Part shown: positions 27,945-38,760 of the stretch, one piece after another
Numbering within the stretch: the first letter of the stretch is position 1
Layout of the letters: each line of letters opens with the position of its first letter
From: Albimonas pacifica
GTDB taxonomy: Bacteria > Pseudomonadota > Alphaproteobacteria > Rhodobacterales > Rhodobacteraceae
NCBI RefSeq assembly: GCF_900113695.1
Contig: NZ_FOQH01000013.1
Coordinates: forward strand, 54,571 to 118,570
DNA: 64,000 nt
Reading direction: 5' to 3'
Translations under genes and position numbers: made by a program
The notes under the pieces: generated by a model
Told to the model about the DNA's origin: nothing
Databases searched by the model: none
What the model saw: only the letters and a program-made list of their open reading frames with translations

Positions 27945-28829
27945 TCAGCGCCGCGGGAACGCCGGGCTGACCAGCTGGGCGCGCAGGTGCTTGGCGATGC
28001 GCTCGGCCCAGCGCCGCCGCCAGACGCGCGGGCTGGCGAGGAGCCCCAGGACCGCCAGCGCGAAGGCGCCCGGCCGCCCGCCGGGCCCCAGCGCCACGGG
28101 GCGCGGCCAGCGGCCGATGCGGCGCGCGATCCAGGCGTCGCGCTCGGCGTTCACGTCCTGCCCCGCCGCCCGGGCGCGGGAGACCAGATGCGCCCCGATC
28201 GGCCGGCGGTGAGCCATGGCGGCGGCGTCGATGATGGCGATGCGCCGCGCAGGGGCGTCCACGTGATGCTGCCAGACGAAGTCCAGCCCTTTCGCGGCGG
28301 GCCGGTCCTTCATGTCGGGCATCGCGGCGGCCAGCACCTGCGGCGTCAGCAGGGGCGCCATCAGCTCGACGAAGTTCGTGCGCCGCAGCCGGGTCAGCGG
28401 GTTGCGCACGGTGATGTAGTGGGAGAATTCGCTGTCCGGCGTCAGGGCGGGCTGGGCCAGCGCCAGGTCCTCCGCCTCGGCGATCTCGAGCAGCCGCGCG
28501 ACCGTCGCCGCGTCCGCCTCGATGTCGTCGTCGGGCAGCCAGAGGCGGGGGGCGCGGGCCAGCAGCTCCGGGCGCTCGGCGAGGATGTCGTGCAGCACGT
28601 CCCACTTGCCGCCCTCGCGCGGGATCACCGCGTCGGGCTCGAACTCGGCGAGGTCCGGGATCTCCTGGTAGGGCGAGAGGATCAGCTCCCAGTCCCGCGC
28701 CGCCCGCGGGGTCTTGGCCCAGCCGGAGACGCGGTGGTCGGCGCCGAGGCGCAGGATCACCACCGCGCGGGGGGCGGGAGGGCGTGCGGCGTGCGGTTCG
28801 GCGTGCGGTTCGGCGTTCGGGGCGGTCAT
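27945..28829 (-). CDS. DUF707-like putative glycosyltransferase
   Basis: A 294-residue protein. Visible features are VVILRLGADHRVSGWAKTP, LWLPDDDIEADAATVARLLEIAE with a DDD-type metal motif, ALTPDSEFSHYITVRNPLTRLRRTNFVELMAPL and LDFVWQHH. The DDDI motif and layout resemble DUF707 proteins, which are thought to be glycosyltransferases. I start at the ATG at 28829; its first codons overlap the glfT2-like stop by 4 bp. Probably works with the neighbouring GlfT2-like enzyme on a surface polysaccharide. Family call is tentative. Confidence 0.6.
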   Translation of the reverse strand: MTAPNAEPHAEPHAARPPAPRAVVILRLGADHRVSGWAKTPRAARDWELILSPYQEIPDLAEFEPDAVIPREGGKWDVLHDILAERPELLARAPRLWLPDDDIEADAATVARLLEIAEAEDLALAQPALTPDSEFSHYITVRNPLTRLRRTNFVELMAPLLTPQVLAAAMPDMKDRPAAKGLDFVWQHHVDAPARRIAIIDAAAMAHRRPIGAHLVSRARAAGQDVNAERDAWIARRIGRWPRPVALGPGGRPGAFALAVLGLLASPRVWRRRWAERIAKHLRAQLVSPAFPRR

Positions 28830-30613
28830 CGCGGGCTCTCGAACAGGCGCGCCCAGGCTTCGGGGGCGCGGGCGGCCTCGGCGCCCTCGCGCCAGTCGGC
28901 CAGCGCCCGGCGCAGCCGCAGGCGGTAGCGTAGGCTCGCCCACAGGCTGCGCGCCAGCAGCGACAGGGCGACCCTCCGGCGGGGCGCGTGCAGGCGGAAC
29001 CAGGTCCCGGCCGGATCGCTGCGCACATGCGCGCGCGCCAGCGTCGCGCCCGGCAGGGCCGCCTTCTCGTGCACCAGCGCGAAGGGCTCGCGCCTGGGCG
29101 CCGCCAGCGCCAGCGTCGCCAGCGCGAAGCCGCGCGCATGCGCGGCGGCCGAGACCGGCCCCGGCGGCTGCGCGATCACCGGCAGCCCCTCGGGCGCGGC
29201 GTCGAGCGGCTGCGGACGCAGCCCGGGCGCGAGCGCCGCCACCTCGGCATGGATCTCCTGCGGGGGGCGGGCGAACAGCGCCCGCGGGCCGCCGAGGAAA
29301 TGGCGCAGCGCCAGCAGCCGCCACTCGGCGGTCGCGTAATCGTGGGAGAGGGCCGGCGTCAGCAGCCGCTCCAGCACGTCGAGCGCGCGCGGCGGGTCGC
29401 CCGGGTCATGCAGGGCCGCGTGGATCAGCCGGTTGCGCAGGTCGTAATAGTGCTGCCAGGACGTCGCCTTGGCGTAGAACGGCTCGTGCCAGACCGAAAG
29501 GCCCGGCGGCGTCGCCGTGGGCGCCCCGGCCGCCGTCAGCCGCCGCGAGAGGTCGAGGTCGTCGCCCCGCAGGAACAGCGGCGGCGGCAGGCCGGCGGCG
29601 CGCAAAGCGTCGAGCGGCAGGGCGAAGAACCACCAGCCGTTGAACTCGACCGGCTGGAGCGCGGCGAAGGGCGCCAGGCCCTCGGCCGTGGCCAGGTCCG
29701 CGCCCTGGGCCGCCGGCCGGATCACGCCGAAGCGGCCCACCGCCGCGCCCGCCTCATGCACCAGCGTGGGCGCGCGCAGGTCCAGCATCGCGCCCCCCAG
29801 CGCCCGCGGCTCGCGCAGCAGCGCCAGGTGGTCGACGGCCCGGCCCAGCATCCGTCCGTCGAGGCGGATGTCGTCGTCCATCAGCAGGTGGTGGGTCAGG
29901 CCCGGGGTCGCCAGCGCCTCGGTCATGGTGCGGACGAAGCCGCCGCAGCCGCCGAGGTTGGCCTGCTCGATGAGGCTCACGCGCGGGTCGGCGGCGAGGC
30001 GCCTCAGCTCGGGGTCCGCGAAGGGCGCGCCCTGGTTGACCAGCCAGATCCGGGCGATCTCGGGCCGCGCCTGCGCCGCGCGCAGCGCCTCGGCCAGGGT
30101 CTCGGCGAGCGGCCCCTCCCGGTCATGGGCGACCAGCCCCAGCGACAGGCGCACGGGCCGGGGCGCCGCCTGCACCGCCCAGCGCGCGGCGCGCAGGCGC
30201 AGGGGGCCGGCGGCCCGGATCTCCGCCCACAGCCGCCCCTGGGCGGCGGCGGGGACGGGGAGGCGGACCGTCCCGCCCTCGACCTCGCTCCGCGCCAGGG
30301 CGACGGCGGCGGCCCCGGGCGCCCGGGCGTGCAGGACGACGGTCCCCGGGCCCTCCAGCGCGGCCTCGAAGGCGAGCGGCCCGGGCGCGCCATGGGCCCG
30401 CCACCAGGGCAGGGGGAAATGGTTGAACCAAGTGTCGAGCGACAGGGTCTCCCCCGCCTCCAGCGCGACCGGGAACCGCCCCGGCGCGCGGGCGCCGTCG
30501 GGTCCGTCTAGGCGCAGGTAGAGGGCCGGGGGCAGGCCGGGGGGCGCGTCCAGCGCCTCCCGGGCCGTGGTCCAGGCCGGGGCCGGGGCGTCCTCGGGGC
30601 GGGGTCCGCTCAT
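28826..30613 (-). CDS. Galactofuranosyltransferase, GlfT2-like
   Basis: A 595-residue GT2 enzyme. The N-terminal beta-rich domain (about 25-150: LSLDTWFNHFPLPWWRAHG) is like that of mycobacterial GlfT2. The catalytic domain has IEQANLGGCGGFVRTMTEAL, the metal-binding DDD at 246-248 (LMDDDIRLD), Asp351/Asp352 in FLRGDDLDLSRR and Trp375/His376 in SVWHEPFYAK, then YYDLRNRLIHA. It would transfer galactofuranose from UDP-Galf to a glycan at the cytoplasmic face. The UDP-galactopyranose mutase gene is directly upstream, 37 bp away. Confidence 0.85.
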   Translation of the reverse strand: MSGPRPEDAPAPAWTTAREALDAPPGLPPALYLRLDGPDGARAPGRFPVALEAGETLSLDTWFNHFPLPWWRAHGAPGPLAFEAALEGPGTVVLHARAPGAAAVALARSEVEGGTVRLPVPAAAQGRLWAEIRAAGPLRLRAARWAVQAAPRPVRLSLGLVAHDREGPLAETLAEALRAAQARPEIARIWLVNQGAPFADPELRRLAADPRVSLIEQANLGGCGGFVRTMTEALATPGLTHHLLMDDDIRLDGRMLGRAVDHLALLREPRALGGAMLDLRAPTLVHEAGAAVGRFGVIRPAAQGADLATAEGLAPFAALQPVEFNGWWFFALPLDALRAAGLPPPLFLRGDDLDLSRRLTAAGAPTATPPGLSVWHEPFYAKATSWQHYYDLRNRLIHAALHDPGDPPRALDVLERLLTPALSHDYATAEWRLLALRHFLGGPRALFARPPQEIHAEVAALAPGLRPQPLDAAPEGLPVIAQPPGPVSAAAHARGFALATLALAAPRREPFALVHEKAALPGATLARAHVRSDPAGTWFRLHAPRRRVALSLLARSLWASLRYRLRLRRALADWREGAEAARAPEAWARLFESPR

Positions 30614-30650
30614 CGGGGTCTCCGCCGCGGGGAGGGGGCAGGCGGGCGGC

Positions 30651-32088
<1,438 letters not shown>

Positions 32089-32964
32089 TCAGGCGCCGTC
32101 CGCGCCCGGGGTCGCGGGCGCGACGGGGACGTTGTCGATCAGGCGCACCTCGTCGATCCAGGCCGCGGCCAGCAGACGCGCCGGGCGGTCGGGGGCGGCG
32201 AGCGGGGCGAGCGCCTCCTCGGCGCGCAGCTCCAGATACTCGACCCGCGCGAAGCCGGCCGCGAGGATCGCCGCTTCGCCCTCGGCCAGGACCGCGGCCG
32301 GCGGGTCGCCCGCCTCCAGCCGGCGGGCGGCTGCGAACAGCGCCCGGGGGAGGGCCGCGGCCTGCAGCCGGGCCTCCGCCGACAGGCGCACGTTGCGCGA
32401 GGACAGCGCCAGGCCGTCGGGCTCGCGCACGGTGGCGCAGCCGACGATCTCGGTCGGCAGGTTCAGATCGCTGGCCAGCCGGCGGACCACCTGGAGCTGC
32501 TGGAAGTCCTTCTCGCCGAACATCGCCGCATCGGCGCCCGCGATCAGCAGCAGCTTGGTCACCACCGTCGCCACGCCGTCGAAATGCCCGGGCCGCCCGG
32601 CGCCGCACAGCCCCTCGCCGACCCCGGCCACCGAGACGCCGGTGGAGAAGCCCGGCGGGTACATCTCGTCCCCGTCCGGCGCGAACAGCACCAGCCCCTC
32701 GCCGAGCGCCGCGAGCTTGCGCGCGTCCGACTCCTCGGTGCGCGGATAGGCGGCGAGGTCGGCGGCGCTGTTGAACTGCCTGGGGTTCACGAACAGGGTC
32801 GTCACCACCCGCTCGGCGCGGGCCATCGCCTCGCGCACCAGGGTCAGGTGGCCCTCGTGCAGGGCGCCCATGGTCGGCACGACGGCGATGCGCGCGCCCT
32901 CGGACCGCCAGTCGGCCACCCGGGCGCGGAGCTCGGCGACGCTGCGGACGATGTCGACGCTCAT
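32089..32964 (-). CDS. panC: Pantoate-beta-alanine ligase
   Basis: A 291-residue cytoplasmic enzyme that joins pantoate and beta-alanine using ATP to make pantothenate. Nucleotidyltransferase motifs are [69 protein letters not shown] and [11 protein letters not shown]. Its ATG overlaps the panB stop by 4 bp, so the pathway's two steps are coupled. The C-terminal dimer domain is normal length. Confidence 0.96.
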   Translation of the reverse strand: MSVDIVRSVAELRARVADWRSEGARIAVVPTMGALHEGHLTLVREAMARAERVVTTLFVNPRQFNSAADLAAYPRTEESDARKLAALGEGLVLFAPDGDEMYPPGFSTGVSVAGVGEGLCGAGRPGHFDGVATVVTKLLLIAGADAAMFGEKDFQQLQVVRRLASDLNLPTEIVGCATVREPDGLALSSRNVRLSAEARLQAAALPRALFAAARRLEAGDPPAAVLAEGEAAILAAGFARVEYLELRAEEALAPLAAPDRPARLLAAAWIDEVRLIDNVPVAPATPGADGA

Positions 32965-33815
32965 CGCGGCGCCGCCTCCGGGGCGGAGACGCGCGCCGGC
33001 TCGGCGGCGCCGAACAGGTGCTCGGGCCCGGGGAAGCGGCGCGCCCGGACGTCCTGCGCATAGGCGGCGATCGCCTCGCGCGCGGTCGCGTCGAGCTCGG
33101 CGTAGCGCTTCACGAACTTCGGCTTGAAGTCGGCGAACAGGCCCAGCATGTCGTCGACGACCAGTATCTGGCCGTCGCAGGCCGGCGAGGCGCCGATGCC
33201 GATCGTGGGGACCGGCAGCGCCTCGGTCACGCGGCGCGCCAGCGGGTCGGGGATCTTCTCGAGCACCACCGCGAAGGCGCCGGCGCCGGCCGCGGCCTGG
33301 GCGTCGCGCAGCACCCGCTCGGCGTCCTCGCCCTTGCCCTGCACCCGGTAGCCGCCCAGCGCGTTGACGGACTGCGGGGTCAGGCCGACATGGCCCATCA
33401 CCGGCACGCCGCGCGCGACGAGGAAGCGGATCGTCTCGGCCATCGCCACGCCGCCCTCCAGCTTCACGGCCGCGCAGCCCGTCTCGGCCATCAGGCGGGC
33501 GGCGTTGCGGAACGCCTGCTCGGGCCCTTCCTCGTAGGCGCCGAAGGGCATGTCGACCACCATCAGCGCGCGATCCAGGCCGCGGCGGACGGCCTGGCCG
33601 TGGAGGATCATCATCTCCATCGTCACGCCCAGGGTCGAGGGCAGCCCGTGCAGCACCATGCCGACGCTGTCCCCCACCAGGGCGAGGTCGCAATGCGCGT
33701 CGACCATCCGCGCGACGGGCGTGGTATAGGCCGTCAGGCAGACGAGCGGCGCCCCGCCTTTCCTGGCCCGGATGTCCGAGGGGCTCGGCGCCCCGCTGCG
33801 TCCTGTCGCGCTCAT
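32961..33815 (-). CDS. panB: 3-methyl-2-oxobutanoate hydroxymethyltransferase
   Basis: A 284-residue TIM-barrel enzyme that makes ketopantoate from 2-oxoisovalerate and methylene-tetrahydrofolate. Motifs are [30 protein letters not shown] (metal-binding Asp), [32 protein letters not shown] and [23 protein letters not shown] start at ATG 33815, preceded by a GGGAGGG; the longer open frame is not family-like. First gene of panB-panC. Confidence 0.96.
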   Translation of the reverse strand: MSATGRSGAPSPSDIRARKGGAPLVCLTAYTTPVARMVDAHCDLALVGDSVGMVLHGLPSTLGVTMEMMILHGQAVRRGLDRALMVVDMPFGAYEEGPEQAFRNAARLMAETGCAAVKLEGGVAMAETIRFLVARGVPVMGHVGLTPQSVNALGGYRVQGKGEDAERVLRDAQAAAGAGAFAVVLEKIPDPLARRVTEALPVPTIGIGASPACDGQILVVDDMLGLFADFKPKFVKRYAELDATAREAIAAYAQDVRARRFPGPEHLFGAAEPARVSAPEAAPR

Positions 33816-34253
33816 CTCTCGCCCTCCCCTGCTCGCCGCCGTTCCGGCAGGCCGGGGTGACATATGGCGGTTCGCCCGAGAAGTAAATGCAGGCGGGAAG
33901 GGGCGGGATATTGGCGGCGTGGGGGCGTAATTTAAGCGGCGTTCAGGATTACGAGTGCGTCAACTTTGGTCTCTTGAGGAATTTCATTTGTGTTCAAGCA
34001 ATATCATCGAGCGGAGGCGCGGTTGTGTTCGGCGCCGGCCGCGCCCGAGCGCGCCGAGACCGCGCACGACGCCGCAAGGCGGCCGCTCCGGGGCAAGCGG
34101 GGCGGCGCGCCGGACAAGGCTCATGGACGAGGTCGCTGCAGGGGCGGGGGCGAGGCGGCCGCAGGCCCCTTCGCGCCGGAGCGGGCCTGCGCTGCACGAG
34201 GTCGGGCCTTGGCCGCGGGACGCGGCCCGCGCCGCTCGGCGCCGGCGGGCGCT
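33816..34253. other. Intergenic region with AT-rich patch upstream of panB
   Basis: 438 bp between the panB start and a crotonase stop. About 33890-34010 is clearly less GC-rich than the rest of the window and may hold the minus-strand panBC promoter (a TTGACG on that strand, at 33957-33962, is one candidate -35, but I see no -10 at normal spacing). The open frames here have no recognisable protein character, so I do not call a gene. Confidence 0.5.
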
Positions 34254-35120
34254 TCAGCCCCAGCCCGGCTCCGAATCCCAGTCGAAGGACGCCGGCATCC
34301 CCTCCGGCGGGGCCTTCGAGAACGCCGCCGGGCGCTTCTCGATGAACGAGGTCACGCCCTCCTTGCCGTCCGCCATCGACATTTCGTAGATCGCGCGGCT
34401 GTCGAGCTTGTGGGCCTCCATCGGGTGCGAGGCGCCCGCCATCCGCCACAGGAGCTGGCGGTTCACCGCGACCGACACCGGGGACAGGCCGTCGATGTAG
34501 CGGCGCGCGGTCGCGCGGGCCTCCGCCATCAGGTCCTCGGGCTCCACCACCTTGGTGCAGAAGCCGGCCGCCAGCAGCTTGTCGGCGGTCAGGATCTCGG
34601 CGGACATCGCCCAGTCGAGCGCGGTCTGCATGCCGACCAGGCGCGGGAGGAACCAGGACGAGCAGGCCTCCATGCACACGCCGATCTTGGCGAAGACGAA
34701 GCCGATCCGCGCCTTGGTCGAGCAGATCCGCGCGTCCATCGGCAGGGTCATCGTCGCCCCGATGCCCACGCCCGCCCCGTTGATCGCCGCGATCACCGGC
34801 TTCTTCATGCGGAAGATCCGCAGCGTGATCGTGCCGCCGGTGTCGCGGTTGCGCTCCATCGCGGCCGGGTCCGAGGCCGAGACGCTCTCGTCCAGGCCGA
34901 AGACGTTGCCCTGCGAGCTCAGGTCCATGCCCGCGCAGAAGGCGCGGCCCTCGCCGGTGAAGATCACCGCGCGGACCTCAGGGTCCGCGTCGGCGCGGTC
35001 CAGCACGGCCAGGATCTCGGACGCCATCTCGACGGTGAAGGCGTTGAGCATCTCGGGCCGGCTGAGGGTGACCGTGGCGATCGCGTCCTCGACCTCGTAG
35101 CGCAGGGTGGCGTAGCTCAT
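34254..35120 (-). CDS. Enoyl-CoA hydratase/isomerase family protein
   Basis: A 288-residue crotonase. The oxyanion-hole segments are GRAFCAGMDLSSQG and AINGAGVGIGATMTLPMDARI; the catalytic Glu of the hydratase position is probably that in IGVCMEACSSWFLPRLVG. It starts with a GGAGG-type site 6-10 bp upstream. It stands alone on its strand. The substrate cannot be told; the sequence around the active site resembles isomerase-type (PaaG-like) members as much as hydratases. Confidence 0.88.
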   Translation of the reverse strand: MSYATLRYEVEDAIATVTLSRPEMLNAFTVEMASEILAVLDRADADPEVRAVIFTGEGRAFCAGMDLSSQGNVFGLDESVSASDPAAMERNRDTGGTITLRIFRMKKPVIAAINGAGVGIGATMTLPMDARICSTKARIGFVFAKIGVCMEACSSWFLPRLVGMQTALDWAMSAEILTADKLLAAGFCTKVVEPEDLMAEARATARRYIDGLSPVSVAVNRQLLWRMAGASHPMEAHKLDSRAIYEMSMADGKEGVTSFIEKRPAAFSKAPPEGMPASFDWDSEPGWG

Positions 35121-35192
35121 GGTGATCTCCTCCCGGAAGTTTCGGCGAAGGTATCACCTTGCCGGCCGGTCGCGAGAGGCCATCTGACGCGC

Positions 35193-35501
35193 ATGGACGA
35201 TCCCGCCCTCTGCCCGCTGTGCCTGCGCCCGATCCCGCCGGGGGCGCGGGCGAGCGTGCACCACCTGACGCCGAAGCTGAAGGGCGGGGCGAAGGGCCCG
35301 ACCGCCCTGATGCACAAGATCTGCCATGACGAGATCCACGCCCGCCTGACCGAGACCGAGATCGCGCGCGAGGCCGCCACGCCTGCGGCCCTGCGCGCCC
35401 ATCCCGCGCTCGCCCGCTTCCGCGCCTGGATCGCGACCAAGCCGCCCGACTTCGACGCTCGGACTCTCGCAAGCCTGAGGCGCAGGCGGCGGCGGCGATG
35501 A
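35193..35501 (+). CDS. HNH-motif small protein
   Basis: A 102-residue protein with CPLCLRPI at the start, SVHHLTPKLKGGAKG and MHKICHDEIHA: a zinc-type Cys pair followed by a beta-beta-alpha metal core of the HNH nuclease type. The C-terminus ends in a run of arginines. It is the size of stand-alone HNH proteins found widely in alphaproteobacterial chromosomes, where the role is unknown. No clear ribosome-binding site. It is divergent from the crotonase gene by 72 bp. Confidence 0.75.
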   Translation: MDDPALCPLCLRPIPPGARASVHHLTPKLKGGAKGPTALMHKICHDEIHARLTETEIAREAATPAALRAHPALARFRAWIATKPPDFDARTLASLRRRRRRR

Positions 35502-35709
35502 GGGCTCGCGTGCTCGTGAAGGGCGATCCCGTCCCGCGGGGCGTTGACGACGCTGCGTTTTCCGGGCCGCCTCTTGCCTGCGACATTTTTCTGACCATCT
35601 CGGTCGGATAAGGCCTTTTCCCGAGCGGTTTCGTCGGTCAATGTCCCGACGCGTCGACTCAGGTCTCTGGGTCTCCCTTTTCGGCCTTCACTCTGCGGAG
35701 CGCCGCCCT

Positions 35710-35955
35710 ATGATCGTGTGCCACTGCGCCCGGATCAAATCGTCGGACATCCAGGCGGCCGTCGCCTGGATGCGCGCCGCCGACCCGACGGCTCTGATCA
35801 CCCCGGGCAAGGTGTATCGCGCGCTCGGCAAGCGCCCGGACTGCGGCGGATGCGTCGCGCTGTTCGTGGACGTGCTGCGGGCGGATCAGAACACCGGCGT
35901 GCCCCCCGTGCTCCGCGGGTTGCGCAAGCCGGCCGATAGGAGACGGACCCGATGA
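35710..35955 (+). CDS. bfd: Bacterioferritin-associated ferredoxin
   Basis: An 81-residue [2Fe-2S] protein with IVCHCARI near the start and the second pair in DCGGCVALF; the four Cys ligands (CxC and CxxC) are all present. Bfd binds bacterioferritin and passes electrons that release stored iron. I take the ATG at 35710, since the family starts at MIVCHC; an upstream frame to 35641 exists. The stop overlaps the bfr start (ATGA). The 208 bp upstream contain AT-richer bases (CATTTTTC) but no iron-box I can defend. Confidence 0.93.
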   Translation: MIVCHCARIKSSDIQAAVAWMRAADPTALITPGKVYRALGKRPDCGGCVALFVDVLRADQNTGVPPVLRGLRKPADRRRTR

Positions 35956-36437
35956 AGGGCGACGAGAAGGTCATCGAATACCTCAACAAGGGCCTGCGCA
36001 GCGAGCTGACGGCGATCAGCCAGTACTGGCTGCATTATCGCCTTCAGAAGGACTGGGGCGTGGGCAAGCTGGCGGAGAAATCGCGCCAGGAGTCGATCGA
36101 GGAGATGGTCCACGCGGACAAGTTCATCGACCGCATCATCTTCCTGGAAGGCCATCCGAACCTGCAGGTCCTCGACCCGCTGCGCATCGGCGAGACGGTC
36201 AAGGAGACGCTGGAGTGCGACCTGGCCGCCGAGATGGACGCGCTGAAGCTGTATCGCGAGGCCCGCGATCACTGCGAGAAGGTCGGCGACTACGTCTCGA
36301 AGAACATCTTCGAGGAGCGGATCCGCGACGAGGAAGGCCACACCGACTACCTCGAGACCCAGCTCGAGCTGATCGAGAAGATGGGCGAGGAGCGCTACAT
36401 CCAGCTCAACGCGACCTCGGCCGACAAGGAGGACTGA
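35952..36437 (+). CDS. bfr: Bacterioferritin
   Basis: A 161-residue haem-containing ferritin that stores iron in a 24-subunit shell. Every ferroxidase-centre ligand is present: Glu18, Glu51, His54, Glu94, Glu127 and His130. The haem-ligating Met52 is also present ([11 protein letters not shown]). Coupled to bfd by a 4-bp overlap, so storage protein and release partner are made together. A strong terminator follows. Confidence 0.97.
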   Translation: MKGDEKVIEYLNKGLRSELTAISQYWLHYRLQKDWGVGKLAEKSRQESIEEMVHADKFIDRIIFLEGHPNLQVLDPLRIGETVKETLECDLAAEMDALKLYREARDHCEKVGDYVSKNIFEERIRDEEGHTDYLETQLELIEKMGEERYIQLNATSADKED

Positions 36438-36465
36438 TCCTCCCCGGCCAGGGTTCTGGAAATGG

Positions 36466-36493
36466 GGCCGGCGCGGCGACGCGCCGGCCTTTT
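36466..36493 (+). terminator. Intrinsic terminator after bfr
   Basis: A perfect 10-bp stem (GGCCGGCGCG/CGCGCCGGCC) with a GCGA tetraloop, followed directly by TTTT; 28 bp after the bfr stop. Confidence 0.9.
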
Positions 36494-36654
36494 GCGTGCG
36501 GGGGCGGCGTCGTCCGGGCGGGGGGCCGTCCGCCGGCCGCGATCCGCGCGGCCCGCGCGCCGGTCATGGCCGAGCCCTTGGGTTGCGGATCGCGCGGGCG
36601 ACGAGGCAGGGTGGCCGGGGCAGGGTGGGCGCGGGCGCCCCGGCGGAGGGATGC

Positions 36655-36987
36655 ATGGCCAGCGCGCCGTCGGAATTCGTGCTCTACCTCGAGGACGCGC
36701 TGGGCGAGCTGGGCCCGGTGGAGCGCACCCGCTTCTTCGGCGGCTGGTGCTTCGCGATGCGCGGCGCCCGCTTCGCCTACGTGCTGCGCGGCAAGCTGTG
36801 GTTCCCGGTGGACGAGCCCCTGCGCGCGGCGCTGGTGGCCGAGGGCTGCGGCCCCTTCGAATACGAGAAGGGCGGCAAGACCATCACCGTGGCGAAGTTC
36901 CACGAGGCGCCCTCGGCCTGCCTCGACGATCCCGACGCCCTGCTGGAGTGGGCCGCCCGCTCCGCCCGCGCGGCGGGGGCGATGTAG
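36655..36987 (+). CDS. TfoX N-terminal-domain protein
   Basis: A 110-residue protein with the TfoX/Sxy N-terminal fold: LYLEDALGELGPVERTRFFGGWCFAMRGARFAYVLRGKLWF and FEYEKGGKTITVAKFHEAPSACLDD. The C-terminal TfoX domain is absent, as is usual outside gammaproteobacteria. The ATG at 36655 has GGAGGG 4 bp upstream. The molecular role of stand-alone TfoX-N proteins is unclear; a link to competence should not be assumed. Confidence 0.85.
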   Translation: MASAPSEFVLYLEDALGELGPVERTRFFGGWCFAMRGARFAYVLRGKLWFPVDEPLRAALVAEGCGPFEYEKGGKTITVAKFHEAPSACLDDPDALLEWAARSARAAGAM

Positions 36988-37026
36988 CGCCCGTCTCTCC
37001 GATGCTTCGCGACCGTCGCGCCGGGC

Positions 37027-37051
37027 GCGCCCCGGGCTCGACCCGGGGCCT
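37027..37051. repeat. REP-like palindrome, single copy
   Basis: A 25-bp sequence GCGCCCCGGG-ctcga-CCCGGGGCCT, with a hairpin core CCCGGG/CCCGGG. It is the same kind of element as the two inverted copies at 56415-56549. It lies between the TfoX-N gene and the tetR-type gene. Confidence 0.65.
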
Positions 37052-37126
37052 CCCGCGGGCGGCCGCCGGGCGCACGGCCGGGGATCGCGATTGACAGGAC
37101 GGCCCGCCTGGTCCCTCCTGTTTCGC

Positions 37127-37140
37127 ATGATGCGCATCAT
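37127..37140. promoter_or_regulatory. Perfect palindrome at the TetR gene start
   Basis: ATGATGCGCATCAT is a 14-bp perfect palindrome that ends one base before the ATG at 37141. TTGACA at 37091-37096 is a possible -35. A repressor bound here would block its own transcription or translation, the normal TetR arrangement. Confidence 0.65.
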
Positions 37141-37782
37141 ATGGAATCGCCCGTGACCGACGCCCCCGAGACCGACGGCCCCCGCGCCCGCGCCAAGCGG
37201 GAGTCGCTGCGGCGGATCCTCGTCGCCGCCTCCGCCCGGCTGCGGCGGGAGGGGCTGGAGGGCGCCGCCATCGCGCCGGTGATGAAGGCGGCGGGGCTGA
37301 CCCACGGCGCCTTCTACGCGCATTTCCGCGACAAGGACGAGCTCGCCGTCGCCGCCTTCCGCCAGGCCTTCGCCACCGAGCGGGAACGCTGGATCGGCGC
37401 GACGCGCGACCGCTCCTGGCCCGCCCGGGCGCGCCGGCTGGCGGCGCGCTACCTCACCGCGCGCCACCGCGACGACCCGGGCGCCGGCTGCGCCTTCGCG
37501 GCGCTGGCGACCGACGCCGCCCGCGCGCCCGATGCCTTCCGCGCGGCCTATGGCCAGGAGCTGCGCGCCACCCTCGCCGCCATCCGCGGCGCCCCCGACG
37601 ACGACCCGATGCGCCCGCCGCCGCTGGACCATGCCGCGGCGATGCTGGCGCTGTGCGTGGGGGGGCTGTCGCTCGCCCGCGCGGTGAACGACCCGGAGCT
37701 TTCCGAGCGCCTGCTCTCCGCCTGCCGCGACGCGGCCGAGCGGCTGGCCCAGGCCGATGCGGCCGCGGCGCCCCCGGACTGA
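37141..37782 (+). CDS. TetR/AcrR-family regulator
   Basis: A 213-residue repressor. The helix-turn-helix lies at about residues 20-65 ([43 protein letters not shown]); [11 protein letters not shown] is typical of the group. The C-terminal ligand domain is Ala-rich. ATG 37141 lacks a Shine-Dalgarno sequence; GTG 37153 is the alternative. It is 31 bp upstream of the haloalkane dehalogenase gene on the same strand, so it probably controls that gene and itself. Confidence 0.88.
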   Translation: MESPVTDAPETDGPRARAKRESLRRILVAASARLRREGLEGAAIAPVMKAAGLTHGAFYAHFRDKDELAVAAFRQAFATERERWIGATRDRSWPARARRLAARYLTARHRDDPGAGCAFAALATDAARAPDAFRAAYGQELRATLAAIRGAPDDDPMRPPPLDHAAAMLALCVGGLSLARAVNDPELSERLLSACRDAAERLAQADAAAAPPD

Positions 37783-37813
37783 CCCCCCCGATGCGCAACC
37801 AAGGGAGGCGCGC

Positions 37814-38701
37814 ATGACCCACGATCCCACCCCCTATGCGGCCAAGAAGAGCCGGGCGGTGATGGGCACGCCAATGGCCTACATCGACGAGGGCGAGGGC
37901 GACGCCATCGTCTTCCAGCACGGCAACCCGACCTCCTCCTACCTGTGGCGCGACGTGATGCGGCGCTGCGAGGGGCTCGGCCGGCTGGTCGCCTGCGACC
38001 TGGTGGGGATGGGCGACAGCGGCAAGCTCTCGCCCTCGGGCCCCGACCGCTACACCTACGCCGAGCAGCGCGACCACCTCTTCGCGCTGTGGGACGCGCT
38101 GGCGCTGGGGGACCGGGTGACGCTGGTGCTGCATGACTGGGGCTCGGCGCTGGGCTTCGAATGGGCCTGGCGCAACCCCGAGCGGGTGCGCGCCGTCGTC
38201 TACATGGAAGCGATCGTGACCCCCGTGACCTGGGCCGACTGGCCGGAGAACGCGCGCAAGGTCTTCCAGGGCTTCCGCTCCGAGGCCGGCGAGGCGATGG
38301 TGCTGGAGAAGAACGTCTTCGTGGAGCGGGTGCTCCCCGGCTCGGTCCTGCGCGGGCTCTCCGAGGCGGAGATGGCCGAGTACCGCCGCCCCTTCCTGGA
38401 GCCGGGCGAAAGCCGCCGCCCCACCCTGACCTGGCCCCGCATGATCCCCATCGAGGGCGAGCCGGCCGAGGTGGTGGAGATCGTCGAGGGCTATTCGGCC
38501 TTCCTCGCGCAGAGCGCGATCCCCAAGCTCTTCGTCAACGCCGACCCGGGCTCGATCCTGATCGGACGGCAGCGGGAGGTCTGCCGGGGCTGGGCGAACC
38601 AGCAGGAGGTGACGGTTCCCGGGCTGCACTTCATCCAGGAGGACTCCGGCGCCGAGATCGGCGACGCGATCCGCGGGTTCCTCGAGGGACTGGAGCGCTG
38701 A
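37814..38701 (+). CDS. Haloalkane dehalogenase (HLD-II type)
   Basis: A 295-residue alpha/beta hydrolase that would cleave carbon-halogen bonds in haloalkanes to alcohol, halide and proton. Catalytic residues can be placed: the nucleophile Asp in LHDWGSALG with the halide-binding Trp after it, the halide-binding Asn in [12 protein letters not shown], the acid Glu in [12 protein letters not shown], and the base His in [10 protein letters not shown]. This set is that of DhaA/LinB-type (HLD-II) enzymes. AAGGGAGG precedes the start. The TetR gene is directly upstream. A structured repeat lies about 60 bp past the stop. Confidence 0.92.
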   Translation: MTHDPTPYAAKKSRAVMGTPMAYIDEGEGDAIVFQHGNPTSSYLWRDVMRRCEGLGRLVACDLVGMGDSGKLSPSGPDRYTYAEQRDHLFALWDALALGDRVTLVLHDWGSALGFEWAWRNPERVRAVVYMEAIVTPVTWADWPENARKVFQGFRSEAGEAMVLEKNVFVERVLPGSVLRGLSEAEMAEYRRPFLEPGESRRPTLTWPRMIPIEGEPAEVVEIVEGYSAFLAQSAIPKLFVNADPGSILIGRQREVCRGWANQQEVTVPGLHFIQEDSGAEIGDAIRGFLEGLER

Positions 38702-38760
38702 CGGCGAGGGACGGAGCCGCCCTGCGGGCGGCGTCCGGGCTTCGCCCGGCGGGGGCGGTC

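Noticed and set aside
33955..34389. 144-residue open frame beginning [15 protein letters not shown]
   Set aside because: It runs into the crotonase gene on the opposite strand, has Arg/Ala-rich composition after the first 20 residues and no ribosome-binding site or family match that I can see.
35560..35620. Iron-responsive operator before bfd-bfr
   Set aside because: There is a short GACC/GGTC dyad, but it does not match Irr, RirA or Fur boxes well enough to name.
36655..36987. Reading the TfoX-N protein as evidence for natural competence
   Set aside because: Single TfoX-N-domain proteins are widespread and no competence gene is near.
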